From Actinomycetota bacterium (GTDB taxonomy: Bacteria > Actinomycetota > Actinomycetes > Streptosporangiales > Streptosporangiaceae), in the NCBI GenBank assembly GCA_003168295.1, contig PMST01000257.1, forward strand, positions 615 to 6,937: DNA of 6,323 nucleotides. Direction: 5' to 3'. The stretch's first letter is position 1; every line of letters starts with the position of its first letter. Below are positions 5,226 to 6,323 of the stretch, piece after piece. The notes under the pieces were generated by a model that had not been told where the DNA came from, made no database searches, and saw nothing but the letters and a program-made list of their open reading frames with translations. The translations under genes were made by a program, and so were the position numbers.

Positions 5226-6215
5226 CTAGCCGAGTGCTGCTGACCTGGCTGGTCTTCGCCGATGCGATCGCGGCGCGGCCGTATCGGCCGCCGAGCGGCG
5301 GACCGCAGCCTGACAAATCCTCCGATCGTGGATCTGTACCTCCCCTTCCATCCCCTTCCAGGGAGGTACAGATCCACGATCTCTTGTTTTTAAGCGCAGC
5401 CAGCCGAGCAAAAGCTCGTTGAGGCGGTCAGGTGCGTCCAATGGCACCCAATGGCTCGCGCCGGGAATTTCTTCGTACCGCCACGGCCCGCCCGTGAGGG
5501 ACCCTGAATTCACCATTCGCTCGCCGTCGAGATAATGGTCGCCGGTCGACCAGATGCCGAGGGTCGGTGCGAGGACTGGCGGAAGCGCGCGTGCGGGTGC
5601 CGGCAGGCGCGGCGCGACGTTGGCGCGGTACCAGTTCAGCGACGCGGTGAGCGCTCCCGGCCGGGACAGGTCGGCGATCGCCTGCGCGAGATCTCCGTCG
5701 CCCCGGCTGAACGTGCGCAGCCAGGCCCAGTCGTCGTACTGGATGGTCGCCTCGGCGACGCCGGCGAACTGGAAGAACAGCTGGTACCACGCCATCTCCT
5801 GCTGCCGCAGGGTCGGCGCGGCCTGCAAGTGCGGCACCGAGATCACGGTGAGCGTCCGGACCCGGTCCGGGCTCAGCATCGCGGTGAGCCACGCCACCGC
5901 CGCGCCCCAGTCATGGCCGACGACGTGCGCCCGGTCCAGGCCGAGCCGGTCCAGTAGCGCGGTCACGTCGGCGACCATAGTCGGCAGCCGGTACGCGGCC
6001 ACGTCAGCGGGACGCTGCGAGCGCCCGAACCCCCGCATATCCGGCGTGATGACCCGGAACCCGTTGGCCACCAGGAACGGGACCTGATGGCGCCAGAGCC
6101 GGGCCGAATCCGGCCAGCCGTGCAGGAGCAGGACCGGGACGCCGTCGCCGTGATCCTCGACGTACAGCGAGATCCCGTCCAGCTCCAGAATCTGTCCTTC
6201 TTGCGGGCTCGTCAT
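5226..6215 (-). CDS. Epoxide hydrolase (alpha/beta-hydrolase fold) with an atypical C-terminal extension
   Basis: Epoxide hydrolases add water to epoxides through an aspartyl-ester intermediate. The oxyanion motif HGWP is at residues 32-35 and the nucleophile is Asp102 in GHDWG. The relay acid is probably Asp226 in STGDHYL, and the base is His255 in GASHWVPLD. The two lid tyrosines expected of epoxide hydrolases are present: Tyr144 in WYQLFFQ and Tyr196 in NWYRAN. The Asp nucleophile and both tyrosines favour epoxide hydrolase over esterase or haloalkane dehalogenase. ATG at 6215 starts 31 residues before HGWP, the normal spacing, though only a poor GGGA lies close upstream. The domain normally ends near LNELLLGWLRLK (265-276). 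The remaining ~53 residues are encoded by the inverted repeat (5324-5381) and an Arg/Ala-rich stretch with weaker third-position GC, so the tail is probably not ancestral. The stop lies 1 bp from that of the convergent phosphatase gene. Confidence 0.92.
   Translation of the reverse strand: MTSPQEGQILELDGISLYVEDHGDGVPVLLLHGWPDSARLWRHQVPFLVANGFRVITPDMRGFGRSQRPADVAAYRLPTMVADVTALLDRLGLDRAHVVGHDWGAAVAWLTAMLSPDRVRTLTVISVPHLQAAPTLRQQEMAWYQLFFQFAGVAEATIQYDDWAWLRTFSRGDGDLAQAIADLSRPGALTASLNWYRANVAPRLPAPARALPPVLAPTLGIWSTGDHYLDGERMVNSGSLTGGPWRYEEIPGASHWVPLDAPDRLNELLLGWLRLKTRDRGSVPPWKGMEGEVQIHDRRICQAAVRRSAADTAAPRSHRRRPARSAALG
5275..5291 (+). repeat. Hairpin after the phosphatase gene
   Basis: GCGGCCG (5275-5281) pairs with CGGCCGC (5285-5291) around a 3-nt TAT loop, about 50 nt after the phosphatase stop codon. 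No T-tract follows. It may add to termination together with the longer inverted repeat downstream. Confidence 0.4.
5324..5391 (+). terminator. Perfect 21-bp inverted repeat with T-tract, probable intrinsic terminator
   Basis: The left arm at 5324-5344 (beginning GATCGTGGATCTG) is the exact reverse complement of the right arm at 5361-5381, with a 16-nt loop (5345-5360). On the plus strand the stem is followed at once by TCTTGTTTTT (5382-5391), the form of a rho-independent terminator for the phosphatase gene that ends 100 nt upstream. On the minus strand the stem is followed by GGAGGATTTG, with no U-tract, so the signal is directional. The element lies inside the 3' end of the open minus-strand hydrolase frame. 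A perfect 21-bp stem is unusually long for a terminator, so it may be a dispersed palindromic element co-opted as one. Confidence 0.75.
5341..5360. repeat. Tandem duplication of a 10-bp unit in the hairpin loop
   Basis: TCCCCTTCCA occurs twice head to tail (5341-5350 and 5351-5360), covering the inner end of the left stem arm and the whole loop. One copy may have been gained by slippage. Confidence 0.8.
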
Positions 6216-6243
6216 GATCCCGATGATGGCACGCGGCCGGCCC

Positions 6244-6293
6244 GCTGCTGTTAGTGGCGGCTGCTCCTAGTGGGGGCTGCCGTCACTGTGGCG
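6244..6293. repeat. Imperfect tandem repeat of a ~16-bp unit
   Basis: GCTGCTGTTAGTGGCG (6244-6259) is followed by GCTGCTCCTAGTGGGG (6260-6275), which matches at 13 of 16 positions. A looser 18-bp copy, GCTGCCGTCACTGTGGCG, follows at 6276-6293. It lies upstream of the hydrolase gene in the 108-bp segment 6216-6323, where no gene or clear promoter could be supported. The role is unknown. Confidence 0.4.
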
Positions 6294-6323
6294 GCTGGAT
6301 TCGTCCCCGGCGTTGGCCACGAA

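Noticed and set aside
5324..5381. Insertion sequence or CRISPR-type repeat
   Set aside because: There is no transposase, no evident target-site duplication next to the arms and no regularly spaced repeat series; only a single palindrome is present.
5234..5422. Short plus-strand open frame after the phosphatase
   Set aside because: It consists mostly of the inverted repeat and hairpin sequence, has no ribosome-binding site and no family resemblance.
6267..6323. Possible C-terminal tail of a further minus-strand gene (reads FVANAGDESSRHSDGSPH then TAG)
   Set aside because: Only 18 codons are visible, a second minus frame is also open to a stop at 6251-6253, and neither has a recognisable motif.

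Overview
The window is GC-rich, with third codon positions strongly biased to G/C, GTG/TTG-tolerant starts and tightly packed genes. Together with the gene families present (short membrane-anchored SpoIIE-type phosphatase, Usp, SbcC), this suggests a high-GC Actinomycetota chromosome. Genus cannot be told from the sequence alone.

Layout. (1) Bases 1-441 hold the 3' end of a plus-strand SbcC-type exonuclease ATPase subunit gene. (2) A 162-bp gap with a plausible promoter and an inverted repeat leads into four tightly spaced plus-strand genes (604-3977). They encode a universal stress protein with a degenerate nucleotide-binding motif, a D-2-hydroxyacid dehydrogenase, the pseudouridine-5'-phosphate glycosidase PsuG, and a PfkB-family kinase that overlaps psuG by 4 nt (TTGA) and is most likely the pseudouridine kinase PsuK. 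(3) A 188-bp AT-richer intergenic segment (3978-4165) carries repeated TGCAATT elements, a 7-bp-stem hairpin and a perfect TATAAT hexamer. It precedes (4) a membrane-anchored PP2C/SpoIIE-family serine/threonine phosphatase (4166-5224). (5) A convergent minus-strand epoxide hydrolase of the alpha/beta-hydrolase fold (5226-6215) follows. Its last ~50 codons run through a perfect 21-bp inverted repeat (5324-5381) that is followed on the plus strand by a T-rich tract, so it looks like the intrinsic terminator of the phosphatase gene. (6) Bases 6216-6323 hold a short imperfect tandem repeat and no supportable gene.

How the genes work together. PsuK phosphorylates pseudouridine and PsuG splits the C-C glycosidic bond of pseudouridine 5'-phosphate to uracil and ribose 5-phosphate, so 2122-3977 encodes a complete two-enzyme pseudouridine salvage route. 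The dehydrogenase lies only 8 nt upstream of psuG and is probably co-transcribed, but its link to the pathway is not known from the sequence. The phosphatase and the hydrolase appear to be independent units.

No clearly new multi-gene system is visible. The most notable signals are the perfect inverted repeat embedded in the end of the hydrolase reading frame, the repeat-bearing AT-rich leader of the phosphatase gene, and the Usp/dehydrogenase/PsuG/PsuK grouping.
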